This document shows positions 63,325 to 64,000 of a DNA stretch of 64,000 bases, piece by piece. The notes under the pieces are model-generated. The model saw only the letters and a program-made list of their open reading frames with translations. It ran no database searches and was not told where the DNA came from. Each line of letters opens with the position of its first letter. Position 1 is the first letter of the stretch. This stretch comes from an uncultured Gemmatimonadales bacterium (GTDB taxonomy: Bacteria > Gemmatimonadota > Gemmatimonadetes > Longimicrobiales > Gaopeijiaceae). A program made the translations under genes and the position numbers. The stretch lies in the NCBI GenBank assembly GCA_937919655.1, contig CALFPJ010000022.1, positions 1 through 64,000 on the forward strand. Direction: 5' to 3'.

Positions 63325-64000
63325 CTAAGCCCGGGGGTGATACCTGCGGTGCACGTCTCTGAGGTGATCGCGGTCCAAGTGGGTGTAGATCTGGGTGGTG
63401 GAGATGTCGGCATGCCCGAGCAGCTCCTGGACCGCCGCCAGATCGGCCCCTCCCTCCACAAGATGTGTGGCGAATGTGTGGCGTAGGGTGTGGGGAGAGA
63501 CCTTTCGCGTAATCCCCGCCCGCACCGCGTTGTCCCTGACAATCTTCCAGACGGATTCACGCCTCATTGGCTGGCCGCGGACGTTCAAGAACACCCTCCC
63601 CTGCCCTTTCCCCTTATCGAGCCGGGGCCTTACCTCACGTTCGTATCGACCCAGCGCCCGGAGCGCCGGCCCACCCACCGGGACGATTCGTTCCTTAGAT
63701 CCCTTGCCGAAGACGAGGAGAAAGGACTCTTGTCGGTCGACGCTGGAGAGCGGGAGATCGACAAGTTCAGACACGCGCACGCCCGCGCCGTAGAGTACCT
63801 CGAGAATCGCCCGATCTCGCCAGAACGTGATCTTGCTCTCGTCGGGAGCCTCCAGCAGCCGCGCGACCTCTTCGTGCGTGAGAAATTCCGGCAGTTTTCT
63901 CCCAACCTTCGGGCTTTTGAGGCGGACCGAGGGATCCACCTTCAGCACACCCTCGGCCAACAAGAAACTGAAGTACGTACGTACGGCTGACTGCGCCCGG
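63325..64000 (-). CDS. xerD: Tyrosine recombinase XerD-like, partial (runs off the right edge)
   Basis: About 225 C-terminal residues are in the window. The frame stays open to base 64000 (RAQSAVRTYFSFLLAEG), so the N-terminal core-binding part continues beyond it. Active-site residues: Arg in GAGVRVSELVDL, the Lys region in GKGSKERIVP, HTLRHTFATHLVEGG with His and Arg, and His/Tyr in LGHADISTTQIYTHL. Length and motifs fit XerD of the chromosome dimer resolution system rather than a phage integrase. XerC should be elsewhere. Confidence 0.88.
   Translation of the reverse strand, partial: RAQSAVRTYFSFLLAEGVLKVDPSVRLKSPKVGRKLPEFLTHEEVARLLEAPDESKITFWRDRAILEVLYGAGVRVSELVDLPLSSVDRQESFLLVFGKGSKERIVPVGGPALRALGRYEREVRPRLDKGKGQGRVFLNVRGQPMRRESVWKIVRDNAVRAGITRKVSPHTLRHTFATHLVEGGADLAAVQELLGHADISTTQIYTHLDRDHLRDVHRRYHPRA

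Noticed and set aside
1-64000. CRISPR arrays or prophage
   Set aside because: No set of regularly spaced short direct repeats was seen, and no capsid, portal or terminase-like gene was recognised. The tandem repeats found have only two copies each.
63325-64000. xerD as an integrase of an integrative element
   Set aside because: Domain spacing and motif HTLRHTFATHL fit the chromosomal XerC/D class, and no attachment site or element genes lie next to it. Some uncertainty remains because the N-terminus is outside the window.

Overview
The window is a dense, GC-rich stretch of chromosome from a diderm, LPS-making bacterium. The gene repertoire best fits a Gemmatimonadota-like lineage: many secreted M14, M20, M28 and S41 peptidases, lipoproteins of unknown function, a SusC/SusD pair, a TonB plug receptor, LVIVD and FG-GAP proteins, and a PadR regulator beside a decayed exoprotein gene. 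That assignment is an inference from gene content. No 16S gene or phage is visible, and no insertion sequence transposase was recognised.

Layout. 1-1088: two decayed genes, a PadR regulator with an in-frame stop and the tail of a BNR-type exoprotein. 1137-11443: secreted and membrane proteins (heme c plus Vgb propeller, MscS channel, FG-GAP/ASPIC lipoprotein, M28 peptidase, SDR, TlpA-like, DUF1684). 11589-14416: a coupled GcvT-like/FAD oxidoreductase pair. 14468-18725: an HD-GYP response regulator, then a compact run (HemC-like protein, rfaE2, rph, rdgB, DUF971). 18757-26326: a ten-gene Mrp-type cation/proton antiporter operon with three antiporter-like subunits. 26398-29162: envelope genes (LptE-like, lipoprotein, lpxH, DUF5683). 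29210-29303: tRNA-Sec. 29454-34188: an N-terminally truncated PlsC-like acyltransferase, then a deoC-ALDH16 pair for deoxyribose breakdown. 34203-40227: three small lipoproteins and a susC-susD operon. 40468-44724: a five-gene operon (sialidase-like, TlpA, D-threonine-aldolase-type PLP enzyme, heptose kinase rfaE1, ridA). 45007-48186: a three-part metalloprotease/propeller/outer-membrane-barrel protein. 48847-51395: mlaEFD. 51647-64000: M20, SDR, M14, LVIVD protein, nadE, S41 and a partial xerD.

The least expected signal is in the intergenic DNA. Three convergent gene junctions (48187-48846, 53701-54456, 59348-59659) hold long hairpin elements. They form at least two sequence families. Within a family the internal core is conserved, while the outer stems differ in sequence from copy to copy and still pair almost perfectly. 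Every copy lies just after a stop codon and in the orientation of the gene it follows. Such covarying stems argue for selected DNA or RNA structure and make these elements the best candidates for an undescribed system. Other points of note are a HemC-like protein lacking the known catalytic positions, selenocysteine tRNA in a lineage where it is not a given, and several freshly broken genes.
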